Shown in pieces: positions 47,011-55,122 of a stretch of 64,000 bases of DNA. The stretch is taken from the NCBI RefSeq assembly GCF_000828475.1, contig NZ_AP014648.1, positions 558,001 to 622,000 on the forward strand, given 5' to 3'. The stretch is from Methyloceanibacter caenitepidi (lineage in GTDB: Bacteria; Pseudomonadota; Alphaproteobacteria; Rhizobiales; Methyloligellaceae). Within the stretch, counting starts at the first letter, position 1, and every line of letters begins with the position of its first letter. The position numbers and the translations under genes were made by a program. The notes under the pieces are model-generated. The model was given only the letters and a program-made list of their open reading frames with translations. It had not been told where the DNA came from and ran no database searches.

Positions 47011-47793
47011 ATGGCGCAAGTAAATAACTCTCCAGAATTACCCGATATGGCAGAGATAGCGGCCGAAGCGCGCAGCCTCGTGCGACTATCTTCCAAGGGC
47101 GCTTTGGCGACCTTGGAGCCCCCATCCGGGGCGCCCTATGCCTCGCTCATCACCCTAGCGACGGAGGCGGACGGGTCCCCGGTCTTCCTCATTTCGACGC
47201 TGGCCCGGCATACGCGCAATCTGGTGCAAGACCCGCGCGCGGCAATCCTTCTGGATGGGACGGGTTCGGGCCGGGCGGACGGCGGCGATCCGCTGCAAGG
47301 CGCGCGGCTGACACTCAGCGGGCGGGCGGAGCGGACCGACGATCCAAACGCTCGCCGCCGGTTCCTGGCCCGGCAGGCTCAGGCCGCATTTTACGCGGAT
47401 TTTCCCGATTTTTCGTTCTGGAGGCTGGATATCGAGAGCGCCCATTTCATCGGCGGCTTCGGCCGCATCGTCGACTTATCGCCGGAGGACCTGCTGGTCC
47501 CGCTCGCGGGCGCGGAGAGCCTCCTCGAGGCCGAGGAAGGGATCGTGGCGCACATGAACGAAGACCACGCCGACGCAATCGCCCTCTATGCGCAGGTCTT
47601 CGGCGGTGTAGCAGCCGATCCGGCCGCACCACCCTGGCTGATGAGCGGCCTCGATCCGTTGGGGTGCGATCTCGTGCGGGGCTCTGAGACCCTGCGGGTC
47701 GATTTCCGGAGCCGGATTGAGACCCCGCAGGACGCGCGAAACGAACTCGTACGACTTGTGGATGAGGCCAGGGCCACGCTAGGCTCTGGCTGA
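47011..47793 (+). CDS. HugZ-like pyridoxamine-oxidase-fold / DUF2470 protein
   Basis: 260 residues from ATG 47011; the frame is open upstream without family features. The N-terminal ~150 residues have the FMN-binding split barrel (SSKGALATLEPPSGAPYASLI, FLISTLARHTRNLVQDPRAAIL), and the C-terminal part is DUF2470 (EEGIVAHMNEDHADAIALYA), whose His residues contact haem in HugZ. This domain pair is found in haem utilisation / haem-degrading proteins. No haem uptake genes are near, so the role is tentative. Confidence 0.85.
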   Translation: MAQVNNSPELPDMAEIAAEARSLVRLSSKGALATLEPPSGAPYASLITLATEADGSPVFLISTLARHTRNLVQDPRAAILLDGTGSGRADGGDPLQGARLTLSGRAERTDDPNARRRFLARQAQAAFYADFPDFSFWRLDIESAHFIGGFGRIVDLSPEDLLVPLAGAESLLEAEEGIVAHMNEDHADAIALYAQVFGGVAADPAAPPWLMSGLDPLGCDLVRGSETLRVDFRSRIETPQDARNELVRLVDEARATLGSG

Positions 47794-47906
47794 CAATTGC
47801 CATTGGCCTAATTGCCGATAGGCGTTTTCCAAGAACAACGCGTATTGGAGACAGCTCCATCGATTAAAACCGCAGACAGACAACCAATAAATAGGGACGG
47901 AAACGC

Positions 47907-49712
47907 ATGAATGTTCAGTCAAAAGTGGCCCCGACCACGAATCCGAAAGTGCTGGAGTTCGTGGCCGAGGCGGAAAAGTTATTCAAGCCGGAGGCGGTCC
48001 ATTGGTGCGATGGCTCCAAGGAAGAATACCAGGCGCTGCTGAAGGCGATGGTCGATGGCGGCACGGCGATCTGGCTGAACCCCGAGAAGCGCCCAAACTC
48101 GATCCTGGTCCGTTCCGACCCTAAAGACGTCGCCCGCGTCGAAGACCAAACCTATATCTGTTCCGAAAAAGAAGAAGACGCCGGCCCGACCAACAACTGG
48201 TTCGACCCGGCCAAGATGAAAGAGACCCTGACCGCGCTCTATGACGGCGCGATGCAGGGCCGCACCATGTATGTGGTGCCCTATTCCATGGGGCCGGTTG
48301 GTTCCCCGATCGCGGGCATTGGCGTCATGGTCACGGACTCGGCCTACGCCGTCGCCAACATGCACATCATGACCCGCGTCGGAGACGCAGTCTGGGGCGC
48401 ACTAGGCGACAGCGACGATTTCGTCCGCGGCATGCACACGGTGGGCGCGCCGCTTACGGCGCCGAACCAGGCCGACGTGCCGTGGCCCTGCAGCGAAACC
48501 AAGTACATCTCGCACTTCCCCGAGACGCGGGAGATCTGGTCGTACGGGTCCGGCTATGGCGGCAATGCTCTACTCGGCAAGAAGTGCCACGCGCTGCGTA
48601 TCGCTTCCGTGAAGGCGCGGGACGAAGGCTGGCTTGCGGAGCACATGCTGATCCTCAAGCTCACCAATCCGGAAGGGGAGGTGAAGTACATCGCCGCCGC
48701 CTTCCCCAGCGCCTGCGGCAAGACCAACCTGGCGATGCTGAATCCGACGATTCCCGGCTGGAAGGCCGAGACCATCGGCGACGACATCTGCTGGATGAAG
48801 TTCGGCGAGGACGGGCGCCTATACGCGATCAATCCGGAGACCGGCTTCTTCGGCGTGGCGCCGGGCACCTCCGACAAGTCGAACGTCAACGCCATGCGGA
48901 CCCTGGATGCGAATTGCATCTACTCCAATGTCGCGCTCACCGACGACGGCGATGTCTGGTGGGAGGAAATGTCGAAGGAGCCGCCGGCCCACGCGACGGA
49001 TTGGCTGCGCCGCTCTTGGACGCCGGACTCCGACCGGCCGGCCGCGCATCCGAACTCGCGCTTCACCGCGCCCGCCGGCCAGTGCCCGGTCATCGCCTCC
49101 GAATGGGAGGATCCGAAGGGTGTGCCGATCGACGCGATTCTGTTCGGTGGCCGCCGCGCTTCCGTCGTGCCGCTCGTCATGGAGGCGGAGAACTGGAGGC
49201 AGGGCACGTTCCTTGGCTCGATCATGGCCTCGGAGAAGACGGCCGCCGCAACGGGCGGGCTCGGCAACCTGCGCCGCGATCCCATGGCGATGCTGCCCTT
49301 CTGCGGCTACCACATGGGTGACTACTTCGCGCACTGGCTGAAGGTCGGCGAGAAGGGCGGCGATAAGATGCCGAAGATCTTCTACGTGAACTGGTTCCGC
49401 AAGAGCCCGGACGGCAAGTTTCTGTGGCCGGGCTTCGCCGAGAACGCGCGCGTGTTGAAATGGATCTTCGAGCGCTGCGACGGCAAGGCCGAGGCCGTGG
49501 ACACGCCGCTCGGCAAGATACCGGCCGAGGGCGGTCTCGACACCGACGGGCTCGACGTGGACAGCGGGGACATGAAGGAGTTGCTCCGCGTCGACCTCGA
49601 AGGGTGGAAGGCGGAGATCCCCTCGATCAAGGAGCACTACGAGTCGTTCGGCGACAAACTGCCCGGCGGCTTGAAGGAAGAACTCGCCGATCTCGAGAAA
49701 CGCTTGAGCTAG
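47907..49712 (+). CDS. pckG: Phosphoenolpyruvate carboxykinase, GTP-dependent
   Basis: 601 residues. Converts oxaloacetate to PEP. It is the GTP type: [13 protein letters not shown] at about residues 266-278 (with the reactive Cys), [34 protein letters not shown] and [12 protein letters not shown], none of which fit the ~540-residue ATP type. In Sinorhizobium and Agrobacterium the gene beside chvI is the ATP-type pckA, so the locus is the same but the enzyme family differs. A GGGACGG-like ribosome-binding site precedes the ATG. Confidence 0.95.
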   Translation: MNVQSKVAPTTNPKVLEFVAEAEKLFKPEAVHWCDGSKEEYQALLKAMVDGGTAIWLNPEKRPNSILVRSDPKDVARVEDQTYICSEKEEDAGPTNNWFDPAKMKETLTALYDGAMQGRTMYVVPYSMGPVGSPIAGIGVMVTDSAYAVANMHIMTRVGDAVWGALGDSDDFVRGMHTVGAPLTAPNQADVPWPCSETKYISHFPETREIWSYGSGYGGNALLGKKCHALRIASVKARDEGWLAEHMLILKLTNPEGEVKYIAAAFPSACGKTNLAMLNPTIPGWKAETIGDDICWMKFGEDGRLYAINPETGFFGVAPGTSDKSNVNAMRTLDANCIYSNVALTDDGDVWWEEMSKEPPAHATDWLRRSWTPDSDRPAAHPNSRFTAPAGQCPVIASEWEDPKGVPIDAILFGGRRASVVPLVMEAENWRQGTFLGSIMASEKTAAATGGLGNLRRDPMAMLPFCGYHMGDYFAHWLKVGEKGGDKMPKIFYVNWFRKSPDGKFLWPGFAENARVLKWIFERCDGKAEAVDTPLGKIPAEGGLDTDGLDVDSGDMKELLRVDLEGWKAEIPSIKEHYESFGDKLPGGLKEELADLEKRLS

Positions 49713-49837
49713 CCGAACTCGGCAGTGACAAGAGACAGAAACATGGCCGGGCTTGTCTCGGCCATGTACCGTTTTGAGCGCCTGTTTCGTGCATCTCGCC
49801 CTTGCTCCCGGCGGCAACGCCCCTTACGCACTCCCCG

Positions 49838-51361
49838 ATGAGCAAACCCCAATCCGTCGTTGCTGCCGGCCACACCCGGACCGCCGAGGCTGCCGCCGAA
49901 ATCCTCGCCGATGGCGGCAACGCCTTCGATGCAGCCATTGCCGGCGTGTGCATGAGCTTCGTCGCCGAAGCCGTGTTCGCCTCTCCCGGCGGTGGCGGCT
50001 TCCTGATGGCTCGGGCGGCGGGCCAGCGCGCGCCTAAGCTGTTCGACTTCTTTGTGGAGACGCCGCTCAAGCGCCGCGCAGTGAACGACGTCTCCTTCTT
50101 TCCGATCAACGCTAATTTCGGACCTGCTACCCAGGAGTTCCATATCGGGCTTGGGTCCAGCGCCACCCCCGGCATCGCGCAAGGCCTCTTCGCCATGCAC
50201 GAGGCCTATGGGCGTCTGCCCATGAAGCGGCTGGTTGAGCCGGCCGTCCGCGCGGCGAACGAAGGGTTTCCGCTCTCGGACTTCCAGGCCTATCTGTTCA
50301 CGGTCGTCGCGCCGATCCTGCAGCAGAGTGCGTCGGCGCGGGCGATCTTCGCTCCCGGCGGCACCCTCCTCAAAGGCGGAGACACGTTCCGCAACGAACG
50401 GCTCGGCGAAACGCTCTCCTGGCTCGCCGAGGACGGTGCGCGCCTTTTCGTCGATGGCGATATTGGGCAAGCCATCGCGGCCCAATCAAGGGACCTCGGC
50501 GGGCATCTCACGCTCGACGACCTCAAGCGCTATGAGGTCTGCATACGCGACCCGCTTCTATGGCGGTTCGGCGGCGCTGCGGTCGCGCTCAATCCGCCGC
50601 CCAGCGCGGGCGGGGCGCTCGTCGCTTACGGCTTGTCCTACCTCGAGGCGTTTGCCGCAGCGGGACAGCCGATCGATGCGCGCGCGTTGGCAGCGGCCAT
50701 GATCGCCACAAACGAGGTGCGCGGCGCCCATGGCAATAAGCTCGCCGCGAAGCTCGCGGCCGGGGCGCTCGCCGCGGACATCGCCGCGAGCGTGGCGGCG
50801 CCGCCGGCCTACCGCGGTACGACCCATATCAGCGTCATCGACTCGGAAGGAAATGCCGCCGCCGTCAGCCTCTCGAACGGCGAAGGCAACGGCTTCATCG
50901 TTGGCAATCACGGCTTCATGCTGAACAACATGCTCGGCGAGGAAGACGTGGTGGGCGGCGAGCCCGGCGCGTTTCACGAAGGCGTTCGCATGTCGTCCAT
51001 GATGGCGCCGACGATCATTCTCGAACCCGACGGCACCGTCACCGCGATCGGTACGGGCGGGTCCAATCGTATCCGCACCGCAATCCTGCAGGTGGCGGTG
51101 AACATCCTGGTGCACCGTATGGACGTGGAGGACGCGGTGAACGCGCCGCGCCTCCATGTGGAACGCTGCGGCACGGTGAGTTTCGAACCGGGCTTCACCG
51201 AAGAGGAAGGGGCGGCCTTGCGCGCGCTCAGCGAGAACGTAAAGGCCTGGCCCGAGCTAAACCTGTTCTTCGGCGGCGTGCATGTGGCGCGCTGGCACGA
51301 GAAGAAGGGCGCGCAAGGGGCTGGCGATCCGCGACGCCAGGGCGTCGCCAAAGTCGCATAA
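49838..51361 (+). CDS. Gamma-glutamyltransferase family protein
   Basis: 507 residues from ATG 49838; TTG 49802 would add 12 residues. Ntn-hydrolase fold: AGHTRTAEAAAEILADGGNAFDAAIA at the start, FASPGGGGFLMA, PGIAQGLFAMHEAYGRLP, and the autoprocessing site YRGTTHISVIDSEGNAAAVS with nucleophile Thr328. TMAPT-like SSMMAPTIILEPDG follows. No signal peptide is evident, so it may be cytoplasmic, unlike E. coli Ggt. Substrate could be glutathione or another gamma-glutamyl compound. Confidence 0.9.
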   Translation: MSKPQSVVAAGHTRTAEAAAEILADGGNAFDAAIAGVCMSFVAEAVFASPGGGGFLMARAAGQRAPKLFDFFVETPLKRRAVNDVSFFPINANFGPATQEFHIGLGSSATPGIAQGLFAMHEAYGRLPMKRLVEPAVRAANEGFPLSDFQAYLFTVVAPILQQSASARAIFAPGGTLLKGGDTFRNERLGETLSWLAEDGARLFVDGDIGQAIAAQSRDLGGHLTLDDLKRYEVCIRDPLLWRFGGAAVALNPPPSAGGALVAYGLSYLEAFAAAGQPIDARALAAAMIATNEVRGAHGNKLAAKLAAGALAADIAASVAAPPAYRGTTHISVIDSEGNAAAVSLSNGEGNGFIVGNHGFMLNNMLGEEDVVGGEPGAFHEGVRMSSMMAPTIILEPDGTVTAIGTGGSNRIRTAILQVAVNILVHRMDVEDAVNAPRLHVERCGTVSFEPGFTEEEGAALRALSENVKAWPELNLFFGGVHVARWHEKKGAQGAGDPRRQGVAKVA

Positions 51362-51465
51362 CGGCACGCCATGTCGCAAACGAGCAACCCGGCGTCGCGA
51401 TAGGACAATAGACCTCTTCGCGCCGGTGCTTACCTTCAAGACTTGCGCGCAAGGAGGGAGACCCC

Positions 51466-52161
51466 ATGAAAAACGCCGTCGCCATCTATCACGTGGCTTT
51501 CGAGGATGCCGGCACGCTCGGCCCCGTGCTCGCCGAGCGCGGCATCGGTCTCACCTATCTTCAAGCGGGGCGCGACGATCTCAGCCCGGCGCTCGATGCC
51601 GATCTGGTGCTGATCCTCGGCGGGCCCATCAGCGTTTACGAGTTCGAACGCTATCCGTTTCTGACCGACGAGCTGAAGCTGATCGAAGCCGTGGTCAAGA
51701 AAGGCACGCCGGTTGTGGGCATCTGCCTCGGCGCTCAGGCCCTGGCGGCGGTGCTCGCGGCCCGCGTCTATCCCGGCGCGGAGAAGGAGCTCGGCTGGGA
51801 CCAGCTGACCTTGACCGAGGAAGGCAAGGCCTCGCCGCTTGGCGTGCTGGAAGGCCTGCACATTCTGAACTGGCATGGCGACACGTTCGATCTGCCCTCC
51901 GGCGCCGCGCGGCTCGCCTCCACCACGATCACGCCCAACCAAGCCTTCGCATACGGACCCAACGTGCTCGCGCTCCAGTTCCATGTGGAACTGCCCAAGG
52001 AGGACATGGAGCGCTGGCTCATCGGCCATACGCTGGAACTGGCGAACTCCAATGTGGACTTGGGCGAGATGCGCGCCACCACGGCGCGCTATGCGCCGGC
52101 AACCAACGAAGCCAGCCGCACGCTGTTCAACGATTGGCTCGACCGGTTGCCGCGCAGTTAG
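51466..52161 (+). CDS. Class I glutamine amidotransferase
   Basis: 231 residues. Triad-type amidotransferase domain: nucleophile Cys87 in VVGICLGAQALAAVL, and the His-Glu pair in LALQFHVELPKEDME. ILNWHGDTFDLPSGAARLAST matches the GuaA-like stand-alone group (often annotated as GMP synthase glutamine amidotransferase domain), which hydrolyses gamma-glutamyl amides of unknown partners. A GGAGGGAG ribosome-binding site lies just before the ATG. Confidence 0.87.
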   Translation: MKNAVAIYHVAFEDAGTLGPVLAERGIGLTYLQAGRDDLSPALDADLVLILGGPISVYEFERYPFLTDELKLIEAVVKKGTPVVGICLGAQALAAVLAARVYPGAEKELGWDQLTLTEEGKASPLGVLEGLHILNWHGDTFDLPSGAARLASTTITPNQAFAYGPNVLALQFHVELPKEDMERWLIGHTLELANSNVDLGEMRATTARYAPATNEASRTLFNDWLDRLPRS

Positions 52162-52164
52162 CCG

Positions 52165-53376
52165 TCATTCGCCGCCGCCTTCGACCGGCGTGCCATACAG
52201 CGTGATGGCGAGCCCGAGCACCATGAGCGCCGCATAGGACAGGCACAGAGGCCCGAACGGCTTGTTGCGGTGGGCGAAGTGCGCCGCGATGCCCGCCTGA
52301 ATGGCGTAGTAGGCCGCGAAGGCGCGCGAGGCATAGGCGATGATCTCGAACACGTCAGCGGTCCAGGTCAGGGCAATGCCGATGACGATGAGCAGGAGAT
52401 AGCCGACCCGGCTCGAGACCCTGCCGTGGGTCAGCTCTTCGAACAACCCGCCCGATCCGCTCGTGTCCGCCACCGCCGCGCTGAACTGCGCGCTGAGTGC
52501 CGCCACCACCAGCAGCACGGTGAGGATTGGCGCGACCATGCCCATCATGTCCACCACCGCCGTTTCCGAGAAATGCAGGTCTTCGCGCGCGAACACGAAC
52601 GTCACGAGGCCGATATAGACGAGATAGATCACGGTCGAGATGATCTGGGCCAGCCGCATGGAGGCGATGCGCGTCTTGGCGGAATAGGTGTCGCCGAGAT
52701 AGCGCGAGGTCTCGAAGCCCTGCACCGTGACGATCAGTCCGAAGAGCATCGCGACCGCGTTCCAGCCTGTAACCTGCGGCGCGTTCAGGACGAGCGCGCC
52801 TGCGGACGCCTTGGCGCCGAAATAGACCGCAAGGCCGACCAGCAGGCCGCCGATGACCGCCAGCTTCAGCCCCACGGAAATCTGTTCGAGTCGTTCGAGC
52901 GCGGAGAACCCCCGCGTCCATCCGATGACGAGAATGAACGCGAACATCGCTGTGGTCAGAAGCTTTGCCGAGAAGTCCTGATCGACATCCGCGAGACTGA
53001 CACCGAAGGCGCCGAACAGGTTCAGGTAATAGGCGACCGAGATGATATAGGCGAAGGCAAGCACCCAGGAGGAGACGTGCTCCAGCCGCTCGACCGGCGA
53101 TCCGGCGATCCATCCGTCCTGGTCGTACGCGGCGATGTTGAAGCGGATGGCCGAGCCGAACATGGCCGCCATGCCGCAGAGTGCGATCATGGCGAGGAGC
53201 CCGTAGGCACCGAACCGGTCGTCGAGAATGGGACCGAGAACCAGGAAGCCCGAGCCGATGATCGAGGCCAGCGGCGTCAGAGTGGCGCGCCAAAGGCGGT
53301 TGTTTGCGAGCTTCGGCCACGCCATCAGCCCCGCGCAGGCGGCTGTCGTCAGGAGTATGAGGGCGCTAAGTATCAT
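52165..53376 (-). CDS. APC-like multi-pass membrane transporter
   Basis: 403 residues, about eleven hydrophobic helices. Features: LASIIGSGFLVLGPIL in helix 1-2 (a glycine-containing break as in APC-fold transporters), a conserved GFETSRYLGDTYSAKTRIASMRLAQIIS and a Ser-rich VADTSGSGGLFEE loop. It resembles amino-acid permease-like proteins of unassigned substrate. It converges on the amidotransferase gene, with 3 bp between stops. Confidence 0.7.
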   Translation of the reverse strand: MILSALILLTTAACAGLMAWPKLANNRLWRATLTPLASIIGSGFLVLGPILDDRFGAYGLLAMIALCGMAAMFGSAIRFNIAAYDQDGWIAGSPVERLEHVSSWVLAFAYIISVAYYLNLFGAFGVSLADVDQDFSAKLLTTAMFAFILVIGWTRGFSALERLEQISVGLKLAVIGGLLVGLAVYFGAKASAGALVLNAPQVTGWNAVAMLFGLIVTVQGFETSRYLGDTYSAKTRIASMRLAQIISTVIYLVYIGLVTFVFAREDLHFSETAVVDMMGMVAPILTVLLVVAALSAQFSAAVADTSGSGGLFEELTHGRVSSRVGYLLLIVIGIALTWTADVFEIIAYASRAFAAYYAIQAGIAAHFAHRNKPFGPLCLSYAALMVLGLAITLYGTPVEGGGE

Positions 53377-53452
53377 AGGAGCGAATGGTGCAACCCATAG
53401 CGGATGATGGGCGCGAGGTCATGTGGGCGGCATCGAAGCGACTATTTGGCTG

Positions 53453-54715
53453 TCATCGCTCCGGCGTCTGCCAGTCGGAAGGCGGCACGTTGCGCCGCCG
53501 CAGCCGGATGGCGAGGCCCAAGGCAACGCCGACTGCTATGGCGATGGTGAGATTAGTCAGCACCGTCAGAACCAGCGTCAGCACCAGCAGAACCCGGTCC
53601 GACAGCCGCTCCGCCATGTAGCCGCGCCATTTGTGCGGCTCGCTCATGTACCAGGCGGTGAGGATGAGGAGCGCAGCGAGCGCCGGCAGCGCCAGATGCC
53701 CGGCAAGCGGCGCGGCGACCAGCATGATGACCAGTACCGCGAGTGCATGGATAAGCCCCGCGACCGGCGTCTTTGCGCCGGCCCGCACGTTCTTCGCCGT
53801 TCGGGCGACCGCGCCCGTCGCCGGCAGGCCGCCAAAGAGCGCCGAACCGATATTGGCGGCGCCCTGGGCGATGACCTCCGCATTCGGCCTGTGATGGCTG
53901 GCGATCATGCGATCCGCAACCATGGCCGAAAGCAGGGATTCGACCGCCGCCAGGAAGGCGATGATGAGGGCGCTGGGCAGCAGCTCCACCACGCGCGCGA
54001 ACGAGACGTCGGGAAGAGCCGGCGCCGGCAAGGTTTGGGGCAAGGGCCCGTAGCGGGAGACGATGGTGTCGGCGGGAAGCGCGAACGCCGCGATCACGGC
54101 CGAGACGATGGCCACCACGATGATCGTGCAAGGCAGTCGCGGCGCCGCCCGCCGCAGCAGTACGATTGAGACCAGAGTCACGACGCCGATCACAAGCGCG
54201 GTTAGGCTCGCCGTGTCGCGCGCGGCCCATAGAGCAGCCACCTGGCCGAGAAAGTCGGCCGGAAGCGCCTCGACCTGGATGCCGAAAAAGTCCTTGAGCT
54301 GGCTCGTGGCGATGATCACCGCGATGCCGATGGTGAAACCGTTGATGACCGCCTCGGGGATGTACTGGATCAGGCTCCCGGCCCGGAGCGCGCCTGCGAT
54401 CAGCAGGAGGATCCCGGCCATCAGCGTCGCAAGCACGAGGCCGTCATAGCCGTGCTCGGCGATGACGCCATAGACCACCACGATGAAGGCGCCGGTCGGC
54501 CCGCCGATCTGGACTTTGCTGCCGCCGAGCAGCGAGACCAGAAATCCGGCCACGATGACCGTGACGATGCCTTTCGCCGGGTCCGCCCCCGAGGCGATGG
54601 CGATGGCGATGCTGAGCGGGATCGCCACCAGGGCCACCGTCAGCCCCGCGACCGTGTCGCTGAGGAAGTCGGCGCGCGTATAGGTTTGAAGGGTGGTCAG
54701 GAGCTTTGGCTTCAT
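53453..54715 (-). CDS. SulP-family inorganic anion transporter lacking a STAS domain
   Basis: 420 residues from the ATG at 54715. SulP fold: YTRADFLSDTVAGLTVALVAIPLSIAIAIASG, GGSKVQIGGPTGAFIVVVYGVI, VAELLPSALIIAFLAAVESLLSAMVAD, IGSALFGGLPATGAVARTAKNV (the anion-site region). Ends after the last helix with a short basic tail, without the ~100-residue STAS domain of most SulPs. Candidates are sulfate, bicarbonate or other oxyanions. It is divergent from the small 84-residue gene. Confidence 0.88.
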   Translation of the reverse strand: MKPKLLTTLQTYTRADFLSDTVAGLTVALVAIPLSIAIAIASGADPAKGIVTVIVAGFLVSLLGGSKVQIGGPTGAFIVVVYGVIAEHGYDGLVLATLMAGILLLIAGALRAGSLIQYIPEAVINGFTIGIAVIIATSQLKDFFGIQVEALPADFLGQVAALWAARDTASLTALVIGVVTLVSIVLLRRAAPRLPCTIIVVAIVSAVIAAFALPADTIVSRYGPLPQTLPAPALPDVSFARVVELLPSALIIAFLAAVESLLSAMVADRMIASHHRPNAEVIAQGAANIGSALFGGLPATGAVARTAKNVRAGAKTPVAGLIHALAVLVIMLVAAPLAGHLALPALAALLILTAWYMSEPHKWRGYMAERLSDRVLLVLTLVLTVLTNLTIAIAVGVALGLAIRLRRRNVPPSDWQTPER

Positions 54716-54864
54716 GCGCCGGTGTCGCGCAACGGCACGCGCGCCGTCAACGCAGCATATTGTCTCTGGCTGGGCGAGCTGCGAAGTCGGGAGCAAAACG
54801 CGCGCAGGCGTGTTGACAGAACACTGGCGCTCGTGCGCCGGCAAGAACCGGAGGAAATGCGACG

Positions 54865-55119
54865 ATGGTGAATATCTATCTATTTATAGAATTGCTGGGT
54901 TCGGCCAACGCCAGGGCCACCCTCGATACCCTCAAGGCGCTGGAAATGGACAACTGCCAGTTCGCCAATGTCGTGAGGTTGTCGGACGAAAAGCTCGTGG
55001 CCCAGCTCGACTGTCAGGACTCGCCCGACGGCGACAAGGCCATCCTCAACCACATCGCCAAGGTCGACGGCGTGGTGCAGACCAACATCGTCGCCGTGGT
55101 CCGGCCGCGCAGTGGCTGA
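54865..55119 (+). CDS. Small protein with AsnC/NapD-like ferredoxin-fold pattern
   Basis: 84 residues, starting ATG 54865 after a GAGGAA ribosome-binding site. The alternation of strand-helix-strand (MVNIYLFIELLGSANARATLDTL, then VRLSDEKLVAQLDC, IAKVDGVVQTNIVAVV) is like the stand-alone Lrp/AsnC ligand-binding domain or NapD fold. I cannot name a family. It is divergent from the SulP gene and ends 3 bp from the convergent polA stop. Confidence 0.6.
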   Translation: MVNIYLFIELLGSANARATLDTLKALEMDNCQFANVVRLSDEKLVAQLDCQDSPDGDKAILNHIAKVDGVVQTNIVAVVRPRSG

Positions 55120-55122
55120 GGT

